Shown piece by piece: positions 42,765 to 51,217 of a stretch of 64,000 bases of DNA (position 1 is the first letter of the stretch; each line of letters begins with the position of its first letter). Both the position numbers and the translations under genes were made by a program. The stretch covers positions 1 to 64,000 of the forward strand of contig QGVH01000009.1 of the NCBI GenBank assembly GCA_003242735.1. The letters run 5' to 3'. Origin of the DNA: a bacterium. Its GTDB lineage: Bacteria > Gemmatimonadota > Gemmatimonadetes > Longimicrobiales > RSA9. The notes under the pieces are model-generated. The model searched no databases and was not told the origin of the DNA. It saw nothing but the letters and a program-made list of their open reading frames with translations.

Positions 42765-44027
42765 TCAGTCCAGCAGTTCGATTTCGCCTCGAACGAGGTC
42801 CTCGTACGTCTCACGACGGCGGATCAGGCGATACGTCTCGCCCTCCACCAGCACTTCCGCGGGCCGGGGACGCGCGTTGTACGTGGACGCCATGGAGAAA
42901 CCGTAGGCGCCCGTGGTCTCCACGACCAGGAGCTCGCCCGGGGCGGGCCGCTCGATGTCCCGATCCAGCGCCAGGAAGTCCCCGCTCTCGCAGATCGGGC
43001 CGACGACATCCGCGCGGATCCGCCCCCGCTCCGGGTGCCGCACCACCGGCCGCACTTCGTGGTAGCTCGCGTAATGGCTGGGCCGCAGCAGGTCGTTCAT
43101 GCCGGCGTCCGTGATCACGAAGGTGCGCTCACCCATCTCCTTGATGTACAGCACGCGGGTGAGGAGCACTCCCGCCGGCCCCACGATGAAGCGCCCGGGC
43201 TCGAGCACCAGCTTGAGGCCGCTGGGCGCGACGAGCGGCGCGAGCAACGCCGCGAGCTGGCGCGCATCCATCCCGGTGTCGCGCGCGTCGTACGCGACGC
43301 CGAATCCGCCGCCGATGTCCAGGTACTCGAGCGCGATCCCGTCGGCCCGCAACGCGTCCACGTGCTCGAGCACGTGCAACAGTGCCTGGCGGTACGGCTC
43401 GGGCTCGACGATCTGGCTGCCGATGTGCACATCGATCCCGCGCACCTCGATTCCCGGCAGGTCGGCCGCCAGCCGGTAGAGACGGGGCGCGTCTTCGCTC
43501 GGGATGCCGAACTTCGTCGCGCGGTGCCCCGTCCGCGTGTAGTGGTGCGGCGTGGGGCTCTCGATGTCCGGGTTGATGCGGAGCGCCACCGGCGCGCGCA
43601 CGCCCATCGTCGCGGCCAGCTCCGAGAGCGCACGCAGCTCGCCTTCGCTCTCCACGTTGAACCCGTAGATCCCGGCTTCCAACGCCGCCGCCATCTCCGT
43701 CACCGTCTTGCCGACGCCGCTGAAGACGATGCGGTCCGCCGGGACCCCGGCGGCGAGCGCGCGGTACAGCTCGCCGCCGCTCACGATGTCCGCCCCGGCG
43801 CCTTCCCCGGCGAGCAGCCGGAGGATGGCGAGGTTCCCGTTCGCCTTGACCGAGTAGGCGATCAGGCGGTCCAGGGGCGAGAACGCCTCGTCCAGCTCGC
43901 GGAAGCGCTGCACGATCCCCTGACGGCTGTAGACGTACAGCGGCGTGCCGAACTCGGCCACCAGTTCCTCGGCCGGGACACCCTCGCAGTGCAGCCGACC
44001 GTCCCGGTAATGGAACGACTCGAACAC
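42765..44027 (-). CDS. lysA: Diaminopimelate decarboxylase LysA
   Basis: This 420-residue fold-type III PLP enzyme decarboxylates meso-DAP to L-lysine. The PLP lysine is in AYSVKANGN. Other signatures are FGTPLYVYSRQGI, SGGELYRALAAG, NVESEGELRAL, RINPDIE, GIDVHIGSQI, DIGGGFGV, EPGRFIVGPAGVLLT and GPICESGDFLALDR. GAYGFSMASTYNARPRPAE is the C-terminal substrate block. The start is GTG at 44027, placed directly after TGAGGGGGAGC, where TGA is the proS stop. It lies between proS and guaA in one run. With the DapL-like aminotransferase it supports lysine synthesis through DAP. Confidence 0.96.
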   Translation of the reverse strand: MFESFHYRDGRLHCEGVPAEELVAEFGTPLYVYSRQGIVQRFRELDEAFSPLDRLIAYSVKANGNLAILRLLAGEGAGADIVSGGELYRALAAGVPADRIVFSGVGKTVTEMAAALEAGIYGFNVESEGELRALSELAATMGVRAPVALRINPDIESPTPHHYTRTGHRATKFGIPSEDAPRLYRLAADLPGIEVRGIDVHIGSQIVEPEPYRQALLHVLEHVDALRADGIALEYLDIGGGFGVAYDARDTGMDARQLAALLAPLVAPSGLKLVLEPGRFIVGPAGVLLTRVLYIKEMGERTFVITDAGMNDLLRPSHYASYHEVRPVVRHPERGRIRADVVGPICESGDFLALDRDIERPAPGELLVVETTGAYGFSMASTYNARPRPAEVLVEGETYRLIRRRETYEDLVRGEIELLD

Positions 44028-44035
44028 GCTCCCCC

Positions 44036-45538
44036 TCAGTACGCCCGTGCCCACATCGCTTCGGCAACAGCCGCGCCGCCGCACACCACACACGACGTCG
44101 GCCGCTCCGGGGTCCGGAACTCCTCGAACGGCAGCACCCGGATCGTCGCGCGGGTCTCCGTCTTGACCTTCTCCTCGCAGGCCGCGCTGCCACACCAGCC
44201 CGCGTAGACGAACCCGCCGGTGTCCTCGAGGATCTCCCGCATCCTGGCGTAGTCCGTGATGCCCCGGTACGAGTTCTCCTCACGCCGCGCCCTGGCGGCC
44301 TCCAGCAGCGCGCGCTGGTAGACGTCCAAGCGCCGCCGCACCTCCACGCGCACCAGGTTCTCCTTCAACGCCTCCTTGCGCGGCAGATCGGGGATCTCGC
44401 TGCGCAGCACCAGCACGAGCTGCTCCTGCGCGACGTCGCGAGGCCCGATCTCGATACGGAGCGGCACGCCCTTGCGCTCCCACTCGTAGAACTTGGCACC
44501 CGGCGTGAGGTCGTCCCGGGCGTCCACGTGGACGCGGATCTCCTCCTCGCCCAGCGCCTTCGCCACGGCCGTGGCCTTCTCCATCACGACCTGCCGGTCC
44601 GCGTCCCCGCGGTGGATCGGAACGATCACGACCTGGATCGGGGCGAGCTTCGGCGGGCAGATGATGCCGGTGTCGTCACCGTGCGTCATGACGAGGGCGC
44701 CCACCAGGCGGGTGGACACGCCCCACGACGTGTTCCACGCATACTCCTGCCCGCCCGTCTCGGTCTGGAACTTCAGGTCGAACTGCCGCGAGAAGTTCTG
44801 GCCGAGCATGTGCGAGGTGCCGGCCTGGAGCGCCCGCCGGTCCTGCATCATGGCCTCACACGAGTACGTCCGCACGGCCCCCGGGAACTTCTCGCTCTCC
44901 GACTTCTGACCCAGCACGGGCGGCATGGCCATCCAGCCGTCCATGAACTCGCGGTAGAGGCCAAGGATGCGCCGTGCTTCCTCCTCGGCCTCCGCCTCCG
45001 TCGCGTGCGCGGTGTGCCCTTCCTGCCAGAGGAACTCCGCCGTACGCAGGAACAGCCGCGTCCGCATCTCCCAGCGCACGACGTTCGCCCACTGGTTGAT
45101 CAGGAGCGGCAGGTCGCGATAGCTCTGGACCCACTTGGCGAACATGGCGTAGATGATCGTCTCCGACGTGGGCCGGATGATCAACGGCTCCTCCAGCCGC
45201 GACGCCGGATCGGGTTCGAGCCCCCCGCCTTCCGCCGCCCGGAGCCGCGTGTGGGTGACGATCGCCATCTCCTTGGCGAACCCTTCGACGTGCTCCGCCT
45301 CGCGCGCAATGAAGCTCTGCGGGATGAGCAGCGGGAAGTACGCGTTCTGGTGCCCCGTCGCCTTGAACATGGCGTCCAGCGCGCGCTGCATGTTTTCCCA
45401 CAGCGCGTAGCCGTACGGCCGGATCACCATGCTGCCGCGGACCGGCGAGTAATCTGCGAGCTCGGCCCGCAGCACGACCTCGTTGTACCAGGCGGCGAAG
45501 TCCTCCGCCCGCGCCGTGAGTCCTTTGTCCTCCGCCAT
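44036..45538 (-). CDS. proS: Proline--tRNA ligase ProS (short, eukaryote/archaeal-like type)
   Basis: This 500-residue class II synthetase charges tRNA(Pro). It lacks the INS editing domain between motifs 2 and 3 found in E. coli-type ProS, and has the extra C-terminal zinc-binding domain of the ProS type 3 group (CGSAACEEKV...TSCVVCGG). Class II signatures are YGYALWENMQRALDAMF (motif 1 region), RPTSETIIYAMFAKWVQSYRDLPLLINQWANVVRWE (motif 2 in two parts) and the motif 3 arginine region near GALVMTHGDDTG. The final AMWARAY is typical of this type. It lies 6 nt after a small membrane gene and is followed closely by lysA. Confidence 0.96.
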   Translation of the reverse strand: MAEDKGLTARAEDFAAWYNEVVLRAELADYSPVRGSMVIRPYGYALWENMQRALDAMFKATGHQNAYFPLLIPQSFIAREAEHVEGFAKEMAIVTHTRLRAAEGGGLEPDPASRLEEPLIIRPTSETIIYAMFAKWVQSYRDLPLLINQWANVVRWEMRTRLFLRTAEFLWQEGHTAHATEAEAEEEARRILGLYREFMDGWMAMPPVLGQKSESEKFPGAVRTYSCEAMMQDRRALQAGTSHMLGQNFSRQFDLKFQTETGGQEYAWNTSWGVSTRLVGALVMTHGDDTGIICPPKLAPIQVVIVPIHRGDADRQVVMEKATAVAKALGEEEIRVHVDARDDLTPGAKFYEWERKGVPLRIEIGPRDVAQEQLVLVLRSEIPDLPRKEALKENLVRVEVRRRLDVYQRALLEAARARREENSYRGITDYARMREILEDTGGFVYAGWCGSAACEEKVKTETRATIRVLPFEEFRTPERPTSCVVCGGAAVAEAMWARAY

Positions 45539-45544
45539 GTCGCC

Positions 45545-45847
45545 TCAGTCGGTTTCGTCCACTCCCGCTCGCGGCTGCCCGCTACCGCCGCTGCCGTCGT
45601 TCTCCCTCCTGCCGCGCAGACGCTGGAGAGCCAGCCCCACCGCAGGGACCACGAGGATCAGTACACCGGAGACGAGCCAGGTCTCCCAGAACGGCAGGCC
45701 GGTGGGGCGCAGCAACCACGCGATCAGCGCCGCCCCGCCCAAGACGGCCAGCGCTGTCGCTGCGACCAGCGCATACGTGTAGACGCGCATCTTGCGCCGC
45801 AGCCGGCCCAGCGCTTCGGCCGTCCGCGCGAGGTCGGCGTCCGTCAC
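45545..45847 (-). CDS. Small two-pass membrane protein
   Basis: This is a 100-residue protein with a charged N-terminal helix (ADLARTAEALGRLRRKMRV), two transmembrane segments (TYALVAATALAVLGGAALIAW and WETWLVSGVLILVVPAVGLAL) and a short basic/Gly-rich tail. The GTG at 45847 overlaps the upstream lipoprotein stop as GTGA. The 6-nt gap to proS suggests co-translation. No known family. Confidence 0.65.
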   Translation of the reverse strand: MTDADLARTAEALGRLRRKMRVYTYALVAATALAVLGGAALIAWLLRPTGLPFWETWLVSGVLILVVPAVGLALQRLRGRRENDGSGGSGQPRAGVDETD

Positions 45848-46320
45848 CACGGGGGCGCAGTCCGGTAATAGGTGTAGATCCGATGGAACTGGCGGCGGCT
45901 CTCCGGCGTCGCCCCGTCCCAACCCTGGGGCGGCACCCACTCGCCCCAGGCCGTGGGCGTCAACTCCACCTCGCCCGATCGGACCGGCGGCAGGACGTAC
46001 GCGACCGCGCGCACCGCCAGCAGCGTCGTGTCCTCCTCCGCCGTGCGCGTCAGGATGTCGGTCAACGCCTGACGGACCTGCTCCTCGGTCGCCCCGGGCC
46101 CCACCAGGACGTGCAGCATCAGCCGGCCGGGGCCCGCCTCGGGAACGAGCGTGCGCCGGAAGACGTGCGCCTCCACGGGTTCGACGTCGGGGAGGTCGCC
46201 CCAACTCACCGCCGGCCCCGGGGAGCCGAGTTCCGTCGAAGTCGTGGGCGGCGGCGACGCGTCCTCGGCGCAGGCCGCCGCCACCGCTACGCTCAGGAGT
46301 CCGATCAGGTACCGCCTCAC
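45844..46320 (-). CDS. Lipoprotein of unknown function
   Basis: This is a 158-residue protein. The signal LIGLLSVAVAAAC has a lipobox Cys at about residue 17, followed by a Pro/Thr/Ser linker. The folded part contains RLMLHVLVGPGATEEQVRQALTDILTRTAEE and VRAVAYVLPPVRSGEVELTPTAWGEWVPPQGW. It reads as a small alpha/beta domain and is not recognised. The GTG start overlaps the hisS stop (GTGA), and the end overlaps the small membrane gene. The two are probably an envelope pair carried along in this run. Confidence 0.65.
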   Translation of the reverse strand: MRRYLIGLLSVAVAAACAEDASPPPTTSTELGSPGPAVSWGDLPDVEPVEAHVFRRTLVPEAGPGRLMLHVLVGPGATEEQVRQALTDILTRTAEEDTTLLAVRAVAYVLPPVRSGEVELTPTAWGEWVPPQGWDGATPESRRQFHRIYTYYRTAPPW

Positions 46321-47597
46321 TCGATCAGCTCCTGCAAAGGAACGCGCCGTTCCGTGCCTGTCGCCATCTCACGCACCACCGCCACGCCCTCCGCCGCCTC
46401 CGCGGGCCCGATCACCACCGTCCTGCTCGCCCCCCGTGCATCGGCCTCCTTGAACTGGCGGCCGACGCTCACCGGCGTCAGCGCGTACAGGACGGACCTG
46501 CCCGCATCGCGGAGCTGGTGCGCGAGGCGCCGCACGAGCGGCCGCTCCGCCTCCGTGACCGCGACCAGGAAATAATCCACGGGGCGCAGCACCGCCGGTA
46601 TGAGGCCCCGCTCGCGCAGCAGCTCCGTCAGGACCACGTCGCCCATCCCGAAGCCGATCGCGGGCAGGTCCACGTCGCTGATGGCCCGCAGCAGGTCATC
46701 GTACCGGCCGCCACCGCACACCGCGCGCAGCTCGCCACGCCGGTCGAAGATCTCGAACACGATGCCCGTGTAGTAGGCCAACCCGCGGACGATGGACGGA
46801 TCGAACTTCACGAAGGCGTCCAGCCCCATGTCGCGCAGGTGCTCGAAGTAGCGCGCCAGCCGCTCCAGCTCCGCTTCGACGCCCTCCGCGTGACCATACG
46901 CCGCCTGGAGCGCGTCGAGATCAGCGTGGTCGAAGATCTCGAAGATCGCCCCGACCGTCGCGTCGTCCAACCCGGCTTCCGTCTCGAGGCGCTCGCGGAT
47001 GCGCGCTTCCTCTTCGCGGCCGAGCTTGTCGATGATGGCGTACACCGCGGCGAGCGCGTTGCTCGGCACGCCCACGTGCCGCAGCAGCCGCTCCAGCAGC
47101 CGCCGATCGCTCACGCGGGCGACCACGTCCTCGGCGGTCAGACCCAACAGCCGCAGCGCGTCCAGCGCGACCGCCAGCACCTCCGCGTCCGCGCTCACGT
47201 CCGCCTCGCCCACCAGATCCACGTTCCACTGGAAGTGCTCGCGCAGCCGCCCTCGCTGCGTGCGCTCGTAGCGGAAGAGCTGCGGGATCGAGAACCAGCG
47301 GATCGGCTTGCGGAGGGAGCGCGCGCGTGCGCCCACCATGCGCGCCAGCGTGGGGGTCATCTCCGGCCGCAGCGCGACCTGCCGGCCGCCCTTGTCCTCG
47401 AAGTTGTAGAGTTGTCGGACGATCTCGGCACCGCTCTTCTCGACGTAAAGCTCGAGCGGTTCGAGCGGCGGGCCGTCGTATTCCTCGAACCCGTACCGTC
47501 GCGAGACCTCCCGCCACGCGGCCACGATGTGCTCGCGGACGGCGAGGTCCTCGGGGTAGAAATCGCGGAATCCCGGCAGACTTCGGAATGTCGGCAT
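46317..47597 (-). CDS. hisS: Histidine--tRNA ligase HisS
   Basis: This 426-residue class II synthetase charges tRNA(His). Its signatures are PGFRDFYPEDLAVREHI (N-terminal), ALRPEMTPTLARMV (motif 2 region), the HisA motif RGLAYYTGIVFEIFDRRGEL, and GGGRYDDLL with GFGMGDVVL. The anticodon-binding domain of about 95 residues ends QELIE. It has the fully conserved features of a true HisRS rather than HisZ. It lies 11 nt after folC; no clear ribosome binding site is seen at its ATG. Confidence 0.96.
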   Translation of the reverse strand: MPTFRSLPGFRDFYPEDLAVREHIVAAWREVSRRYGFEEYDGPPLEPLELYVEKSGAEIVRQLYNFEDKGGRQVALRPEMTPTLARMVGARARSLRKPIRWFSIPQLFRYERTQRGRLREHFQWNVDLVGEADVSADAEVLAVALDALRLLGLTAEDVVARVSDRRLLERLLRHVGVPSNALAAVYAIIDKLGREEEARIRERLETEAGLDDATVGAIFEIFDHADLDALQAAYGHAEGVEAELERLARYFEHLRDMGLDAFVKFDPSIVRGLAYYTGIVFEIFDRRGELRAVCGGGRYDDLLRAISDVDLPAIGFGMGDVVLTELLRERGLIPAVLRPVDYFLVAVTEAERPLVRRLAHQLRDAGRSVLYALTPVSVGRQFKEADARGASRTVVIGPAEAAEGVAVVREMATGTERRVPLQELIE

Positions 47598-47608
47598 GGC
47601 GCGCGAAT

Positions 47609-48937
47609 CTAGGCCGCGTGTGTCGCGTCCGGCAAGGGCTCATCCGCGCCGAACGGGGCCCGTCCCAATGCGATGAGCGCATCGCCCACGGTGTGGAACG
47701 AGCCGGTCACCACCACCGTTCCCCCCGGGCCCGAGCGCTCCCGTGCCAGCTCGAGCGCGGCCAGGAAATCGGGCACCACCTCCGCGACGAGGCCCGGCGT
47801 GGCGCGCAGCGCCTCGTGCGGGTCCCAGCGGCGGTGCGCGGGGGCGGTCGGCGGAACGGTCAGGATGCTGTGGTCCGCCGGGCGCGCCAGCGGCGGCAGC
47901 ATGGCCCCCCAGTCCTTGTCGCCCAGGATCCCCACCACGAGCACGACCGGCCGGGGGAGCGAGAGGGTCTCCAGCGTCGCGGCCAGGGCGGCCACGCCCG
48001 CCGGGTTGTGCGCCACATCCAGCACCCACGTCCGCCCGTCCTCGTGGAGGATCTGCGCCCGCCCCGGCCAACGCACCGCGGCCACCCCGGCCAGCACCTC
48101 GGCGACATCCGGCCGGAGCTCCGGCGCGAGGTGCTCCAGCGCGCGCACCGCCAGGGCGACGTTCACGGCCTGGTGTGGTCCGATCAGCGGCGTGAACAGC
48201 TCGAGTTCGCCCCACACGGCGCTGGACAAGCGGAACCGCGTCCCTTCGCGGGACACGACGACGTCACGCGCCTCGTCGACCTCGAGCACGGTCAGCGGCG
48301 CACCGAGCTCGGCGGCCCGCCGGCGGAAGATCTCCCGGGCCTCACCCGCGGGCTCCGCCGTCACGACGGGGACACCGGGCTTGATGATCCCCGCCTTCTC
48401 CCGGGCCACGGCCGTGATGGTGTCCCCCAGGTACTGCGCGTGGTCCAGCGCCACGTTCGTCAGCGCGACGACGTCGGGGCGGATCACGTTGGTCGCGTCC
48501 AGGCGCCCGCCGAGGCCGACCTCCACGGCGGCGATCGCGACGCCGGCGTCCGCGAGCGCGAGGAACGCGATCGCGGTCGTCGCCTCGAAGAACGACGGCT
48601 CTTCGCGTCGGATGTGGGGCCACAGCCGGGACGCCGCGGCGACGACCTGGTCCTCGCCGATCGGGACGCCGTCCACCTGGATCCGTTCCCGGAACGTGCA
48701 GAGGTGAGGCGAGGTGTAGAGGCCGGTGACCATCCCCGCCCGCTGGAGCACGGAGGCCAGCGTGGCGGCGACCGATCCCTTCCCGTTCGTCCCGCCGACG
48801 TGGAGCGTGCGGTAGGCGAGGTGTGGGTCGCCCACGGCCGCGAGCAACCGCCGCGTCCGCTCCAACCCCCAGCGGATCCCACCGCTCAGGCGCGGGAAGA
48901 GCTCGCGGACGATCTCGTGGTAGGTGAGGGCGCTCAA
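47609..48937 (-). CDS. folC: Folylpolyglutamate synthase / dihydrofolate synthase FolC
   Basis: This 442-residue Mur-ligase-superfamily enzyme adds glutamates to folates (and may make dihydrofolate). The P-loop is VGGTNGKGSVAA. Other signatures are GLYTSPHLCTFRERI, FEATTAIAFLALAD, EVGLGGRLDATNV and NVALDHAQYLGDTI. The C-terminal LDVAHNPAGVAALAATL block and VVVTGSFHTVGDAL close the protein. The start is most likely the TTG at 48937, which overlaps the accD stop (TTGA); the ribosome binding site AGGA is very close to it. The order accD-folC is common in many bacteria. Confidence 0.94.
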   Translation of the reverse strand: MSALTYHEIVRELFPRLSGGIRWGLERTRRLLAAVGDPHLAYRTLHVGGTNGKGSVAATLASVLQRAGMVTGLYTSPHLCTFRERIQVDGVPIGEDQVVAAASRLWPHIRREEPSFFEATTAIAFLALADAGVAIAAVEVGLGGRLDATNVIRPDVVALTNVALDHAQYLGDTITAVAREKAGIIKPGVPVVTAEPAGEAREIFRRRAAELGAPLTVLEVDEARDVVVSREGTRFRLSSAVWGELELFTPLIGPHQAVNVALAVRALEHLAPELRPDVAEVLAGVAAVRWPGRAQILHEDGRTWVLDVAHNPAGVAALAATLETLSLPRPVVLVVGILGDKDWGAMLPPLARPADHSILTVPPTAPAHRRWDPHEALRATPGLVAEVVPDFLAALELARERSGPGGTVVVTGSFHTVGDALIALGRAPFGADEPLPDATHAA

Positions 48938-49929
48938 TCCTGCGAGGCCCCCCGGCGCAGCGACCGACGGTCCGGCCGCCCGCCCTCCTCGGCGACGGAC
49001 GCCCCATCGCCACGGCCGCGCGACCGCGCCCGTGGCCCGGTGGCTGTTGCCGGCTCGGCCGCCTCCGCGCCGGCGCCCTGGCCGGCGGGCAGGCCGAGCA
49101 TGTGCCGCAACAGCCGCGCGAGCGTCGCCTTCAACTCCCGGCGGTCGACGACGCAGTCCACCATGCCGTGCTCGAGCAGGAACTCGGAGCGCTGGAACCC
49201 TTCCGGAAGGGCCTGCCGGATGGTCTGCTCGATCACGCGCGGGCCCGCGAACCCGATCAGCGCGCCGGGCTCCGCCACGTTGACGTCTCCCAGCATCCCG
49301 TACGACGCGGTCACGCCGCCGGTGGTCGGGTCCGTGAGCACGGAGATGTAGGGGATCCGCGCTTCGTGCAGCTGGGCGAGAACCACCGAGGTCTTGGCGA
49401 GCTGCATCAGCGAGAGGATGCCCTCCTGCATCCGCGCGCCGCCGGACGCGCTCACCACGATCAGCGGCTTCTGCTGCTCCAACGACCGCCGCCCCAGCCG
49501 CGCCAGCTTCTCCCCCACCACCGAACCCATGCTGCCGCCGATGAACTCGAAGTCCATGACGCCCAGGTGGACGTCCAGCCCGTCCAGCCGTCCCGCGCCG
49601 GTGATGATCGCATCGCCGCGTCCGCTCTTCGCCTCCGCCGCCTCCAGCCGCGCCGGGTACGGCTTCAGGTCCACGAACCCGAGGGGGTCGGCGCTCCTCA
49701 GCTCCGCGTCGTACTCGACCAGCTCGCCGTCGTCCAGGAGGATGCGGATGTACTGCTCCGCGGGGATCCGGAAGTGGTAGGCGCAGGACGGGCACACGTT
49801 GAGGTTCTGCGCCAGCCGGGCACGGTACAGGATCGTCGCACAGCGCGGGCACTTCTCGAAGACGTCCGCCGGCAGCTCGCGGCGGTCCGCCTTCTGGAGC
49901 TTCCGCTCCGGCTTCTTGAACCAGGGCAT
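48934..49929 (-). CDS. accD: Acetyl-CoA carboxylase carboxyltransferase subunit beta AccD
   Basis: This subunit carries carboxyl from biotin to acetyl-CoA in fatty acid synthesis. The N-terminal zinc ribbon has four cysteines (Cys27, Cys30, Cys46, Cys49: CPRCATIL ... CPSC). The crotonase-type core shows MGSVVGEKLARL, VVSASGGARMQEGILSLMQ, DPTTGGVTASYGMLGD and IGFAGPRVIEQTIR. The 331 residues include a C-terminal Gly/Arg-rich tail of about 45 residues (ATGPRARSRGRGDG) not seen in typical AccD of about 285-300. The partner accA is not in the window. It lies 49 nt after rodA. Confidence 0.96.
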   Translation of the reverse strand: MPWFKKPERKLQKADRRELPADVFEKCPRCATILYRARLAQNLNVCPSCAYHFRIPAEQYIRILLDDGELVEYDAELRSADPLGFVDLKPYPARLEAAEAKSGRGDAIITGAGRLDGLDVHLGVMDFEFIGGSMGSVVGEKLARLGRRSLEQQKPLIVVSASGGARMQEGILSLMQLAKTSVVLAQLHEARIPYISVLTDPTTGGVTASYGMLGDVNVAEPGALIGFAGPRVIEQTIRQALPEGFQRSEFLLEHGMVDCVVDRRELKATLARLLRHMLGLPAGQGAGAEAAEPATATGPRARSRGRGDGASVAEEGGRPDRRSLRRGASQD

Positions 49930-49978
49930 GGTGAGGAACGCGACTCCTTCCGTTGCTCGCGGGGCGCGGCGGACGCCC

Positions 49979-51217
49979 TCAATACTTCCCCTGTTCGGCC
50001 GCGATCCGCTGCACCATTCCCAGCGCCAGGAAGGAGGCCAGCAGGAACGATCCCCCGTAGCTCAGGAACGGCAGCGGGATCCCCGTGATCGGCATCAGGC
50101 CGATGGTCATGCCGACGTTGACCATCACGTGCGCGAACCAGACCCCGAAAATACCGAAGACCACGATCCCGGCAAAGGGGTCGCCCTGCCGCTCGGCGAT
50201 CCGCGTCAGCCGCCACAGGATGAGGCCGAAGACCACCAGCACGGCCACCGTGCCGATGAAGCCGAACTCCTCGCCGATCACGCTGAAGATGAAGTCCGTG
50301 TGCTGCTCGGGCAGGAACGCCAACCGTTTCTGCGTCCCGAGGGTGAACCCCTTCCCGAAGAGTCCGCCGCTCCCGATCGCCACGCGGGACTGGATCAGGT
50401 GCCACCCCGCGCCGCGGGGGTCCATGCCCGGGTCCAGGAACACCAGCAGCCGGGCCCGCTGGTACGGCTCGAGGGAGTTCCAGAGCGGGAGCGCGATGGC
50501 GCCGGCGGCCAGGTTGGCGCCGATCACCGCCACGCTCTCGCCCAGATAGGCACGGTAGAAGCGCAGGAAGACGATCAGCGCGACGATGTAGATGCTGAAC
50601 AGCAGCGAGTGGAAGGAGAGGAACAGCCCGATCACCGGGCTCAGCAGCATGAACATGAGCCCGATGGGGGTGCCCGCCCAGTACAGCGCAGCCACGAGCA
50701 GGGCGCCGAACACCATGGCGGTGCCCAGGTCCGGCTGGAGCATGACCAGCGCCATGGGCAGCGCCACGATCGCGACCGGCGCCCATAGCCCCCAGACGGA
50801 GCGAGGCGGCTCGCGCCACCTCCCCAGCACCCGCGCCAGCATGAGGATCGTGGCGAGGTTGGCGAACTGGGCGGGCTGGAACATGACGGGGCCCAGGTCG
50901 ATCCAGCTCTTGGTACCACGCGCCGTGCCGAGGCCGGTGCCGATGACCAGGGTGGCGGCGAGGAGCGCGATGCCTGCAATGTAGGCGGGGACGGCGACCC
51001 ACTCGAGCCAGCGCGTCTGGATGTGCACCATGACCAGCAGGCTGGTGACCGAGACGCCCAGCCACAGGAGCTGCATCTTCCAGGCGCCCGCCACGCCGGG
51101 GTCGGGGACATCGAGCTGGCCGGCCGAGTAGACCATCGCCACGCCGAAGAGCGAGAGCCCCACGACGAGGACCGCCAGCACCGGGTCGCCGAACAGGTTC
51201 CGCAGTCGTCCGATCAC
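49979..51217 (-). CDS. rodA: Rod-shape peptidoglycan glycosyltransferase RodA
   Basis: This 412-residue SEDS polymerase makes glycan strands for cell elongation with its partner PBP2. About ten transmembrane helices are visible. Conserved SEDS blocks are the AQFANLATILMLARVL region, MLQPDLGTAMVFGALL, the catalytic-type large periplasmic loop (IQSRVAIGSGGLFGKGFTLGTQ...LPEQHTDFIFSVIGEEFGFIG) and TIGLMPITGIPLPFLSYGGSFLL. The GTG at 51217 overlaps the mrdA stop (GTGA), so polymerase and transpeptidase are translationally coupled. Confidence 0.95.
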   Translation of the reverse strand: MIGRLRNLFGDPVLAVLVVGLSLFGVAMVYSAGQLDVPDPGVAGAWKMQLLWLGVSVTSLLVMVHIQTRWLEWVAVPAYIAGIALLAATLVIGTGLGTARGTKSWIDLGPVMFQPAQFANLATILMLARVLGRWREPPRSVWGLWAPVAIVALPMALVMLQPDLGTAMVFGALLVAALYWAGTPIGLMFMLLSPVIGLFLSFHSLLFSIYIVALIVFLRFYRAYLGESVAVIGANLAAGAIALPLWNSLEPYQRARLLVFLDPGMDPRGAGWHLIQSRVAIGSGGLFGKGFTLGTQKRLAFLPEQHTDFIFSVIGEEFGFIGTVAVLVVFGLILWRLTRIAERQGDPFAGIVVFGIFGVWFAHVMVNVGMTIGLMPITGIPLPFLSYGGSFLLASFLALGMVQRIAAEQGKY

